Assembly: GCF_964019545.1 (NCBI RefSeq)
Contig: NZ_OZ026451.1
Location: 1,111,001 to 1,175,000, forward strand
Direction: 5' to 3'
Length of the DNA: 64,000 nt
DNA from: Rickettsiella endosymbiont of Xylota segnis
Lineage (GTDB): Bacteria > Pseudomonadota > Gammaproteobacteria > Diplorickettsiales > Diplorickettsiaceae
Part shown: positions 62,873 to 64,000 of the stretch, in pieces
How the letters are laid out: the number at the start of each line of letters is the position of its first letter
How positions within the stretch are numbered: position 1 is the first letter of the stretch
Notes under the pieces: generated by a model
Database searches by the model: none
The model's input: the letters and a program-made list of their open reading frames with translations, nothing else
What the model was told of the DNA's origin: nothing
Position numbers and translations under genes: made by a program

Positions 62873-63178
62873 CTACAACTCATAATCATCTGGGTTTTGC
62901 TGTGTTGTTGTAAATGACTCTGCACCAAATTTATCAATTAACTGCTGTACTTTTATTTTACCCTGTTCCGTAACGGAATATTTTGATAAGTTCTTATTAA
63001 GAGTTTTTAATTGTTTTACTAATCCTTCTTGCATAAGAGTATTTATTGCTTCAACAGAATTTACTCTCCCGCCAATGCCGCGTAAATCTAAAGCACGTTC
63101 TATTTGGTACCAGGACCATTCTCCATTAGATTTAAAAATTAAGACTAAGATTAAGTCTTTATACGATCGCTTATTCAT
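62873..63178 (-). CDS. winged-helix-like candidate immunity protein for cassette A
   Basis: 101 residues with AGGAGACTACGCTT before the ATG and 12 bases after the cassette-A stop. The sequence KDLILVLIFKSNGEWSWYQI, VNSVEAINTLMQEGLVKQL and YSVTEQGKIKVQQLIDKFG looks like a winged helix-turn-helix with a beta-wing and an added acidic tail. It could be a repressor, but its place behind a toxin tip suggests immunity. A relic of its C-terminus recurs at 56016-56094. Confidence 0.65.
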   Translation of the reverse strand: MNKRSYKDLILVLIFKSNGEWSWYQIERALDLRGIGGRVNSVEAINTLMQEGLVKQLKTLNKNLSKYSVTEQGKIKVQQLIDKFGAESFTTTQQNPDDYEL

Positions 63179-63190
63179 AAGCGTAGTCTC

Positions 63191-64000
63191 CTAATTATTT
63201 AGCTTCAGTGAGTGCTGGAATAAGAGCTCTTCTTGCTCTTCCATAATTTTAATCGCTTCCGGCATGTACAATTCATTTAAATTGGATGATAGCGCATATT
63301 CCTCTAAAGTTGCCGTATGTGTGTTATTCCACAATGATAATTGAGCGCTCTGATCGATAGGCAAACCATTCTTCCAACCTAATCGTCTATATCTCACGAA
63401 CTCTCTCAATTCATGAGAGTAAAAGTTTCTGTCAATTTTAGTTGCGGGAATTTCTCCATTTGCAATTGCACGAAGCCTTGTGATCATGAATTGATTTGCT
63501 GCATCCGGTCCAAATCTTGAAGTATGCGCCTCAACGACATCCACGCCTTGGTGAGTGAATTTGATTTTTGATTGAGTATCTACAAGATTTCGCAGTGGGC
63601 CACCAGCTTCTGCTTCGTTAAATACTCTGCCACTAACAGCACCTCTTCCACCATAAACTGTACCTTCTACCTCATTATGCCAAAAAAATCCCCACCTATT
63701 CGCTAAACGTGAAGCTTGCATGATTCCTTTAGCTACAGATGGCAACGGTAGTTCGGTTGCAGCTGTCCATTCTGCAGCGCGCGTTTGAGCTACACTTTCG
63801 CTATAACCTAAATCCAAATAGTTTTGTTGATTAGCAGCAGCCTGTCCGAAGCTTTCACGCATTACTTCACTATTAGCGGCTGCTCGACCTTCGGCTATTA
63901 AAGCTTGACGTTCGAGAACATTTTTATGTCGTTGCTCAAAGCGCTCCCAAAATCCATTGGGATTTCTGGGTGGATCCACATGTTGGAATCGACTGACTTC
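63191..64000 (-). CDS. Rhs toxin cassette A, 5' end outside window
   Basis: The frame is open at the right edge (EVSRFQHVDPPRNPNGFW), so it continues upstream. The visible part has LIAEGRAAANSEVMRESFGQ, LDLGYSESVAQTRAAEW, the boundary LANRWGFFWHN (near 63690) and a tip of about 160 residues. The tip contains VDVVEAHTSRFGPDAANQFM, FYSHELREFVRYRRLGW and a helical end LYMPEAIKIMEEQEEL. The His/Glu/Arg-rich middle could be a nuclease-type active site, but I cannot name the family. Whether this cassette belongs to a second Rhs core gene cannot be seen. Confidence 0.75.
   Translation of the reverse strand, partial: EVSRFQHVDPPRNPNGFWERFEQRHKNVLERQALIAEGRAAANSEVMRESFGQAAANQQNYLDLGYSESVAQTRAAEWTAATELPLPSVAKGIMQASRLANRWGFFWHNEVEGTVYGGRGAVSGRVFNEAEAGGPLRNLVDTQSKIKFTHQGVDVVEAHTSRFGPDAANQFMITRLRAIANGEIPATKIDRNFYSHELREFVRYRRLGWKNGLPIDQSAQLSLWNNTHTATLEEYALSSNLNELYMPEAIKIMEEQEELLFQHSLKLNN

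Overview
The window is AT-rich and looks like part of the chromosome of a host-associated gammaproteobacterium of the Legionellales/Coxiellaceae type (Rickettsiella-like). This is an inference from gene content: ordinary gammaproteobacterial housekeeping blocks (hemH, zapE, rodA-mltB-rlpA-lgt, gpmI, metE-metF) lie between ankyrin proteins, an XYP-type cyclodipeptide synthase, a candidate alpha-xenorhabdolysin-like binary toxin, a large Rhs polymorphic-toxin array and many gene relics. I saw no tRNA, rRNA, CRISPR array or intact insertion sequence.

Layout. 1-3.7 kb: unidentified membrane proteins around a QEGLA-motif (DUF1704) protein. 3.9-8.3 kb: hemH with a two-gene ABC-2 exporter, divergent from an alpha/beta hydrolase and zapE. 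8.5-11 kb: a Lys-rich HU-like protein, an RMD1/DUF155 protein and an L,D-transpeptidase. 11-16.5 kb: a cell-wall operon rodA-mltB-rlpA-GT87-lgt. 16.7-19.8 kb: a MATE exporter and gpmI. 19.8-33.2 kb: a three-fold tandem duplication of [promoter - outer-membrane barrel gene - giant Ig-like/beta-propeller protein]. The barrel gene survives only in unit 1, and the giant gene is frameshifted only in unit 1. 33.4 kb: an S41 protease.

35.8-39.4 kb: a metE-metF operon behind a well-formed sigma70 promoter, a candidate SAM-II riboswitch and an intrinsic terminator. 39.5-41.8 kb: a candidate XaxAB/YaxAB-like two-component pore-forming toxin whose A subunit is frameshifted. 42-46.5 kb: a three-gene block on the minus strand, cytochrome P450, cyclodipeptide synthase and hybrid histidine kinase, probably a small natural-product locus. 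46.6-53 kb: a degraded accessory zone with ankyrin proteins, lipoproteins and relics, including a phage-capsid-like fragment.

53.1-64 kb: an Rhs toxin array on the minus strand. It has one Rhs core gene with LysM and a hydrophobic segment, at least four interchangeable C-terminal toxin cassettes, each followed by a candidate immunity gene, and relics of further cassettes. All cassettes share a conserved stretch ending in NRWGxFxxN, after which the toxin tips diverge. A palindromic repeat of about 130 bp occurs three times (8.3, 15.4 and 18.1 kb). One copy lies in frame inside the GT87 gene, resembling the way Rickettsia palindromic elements enter coding sequence.
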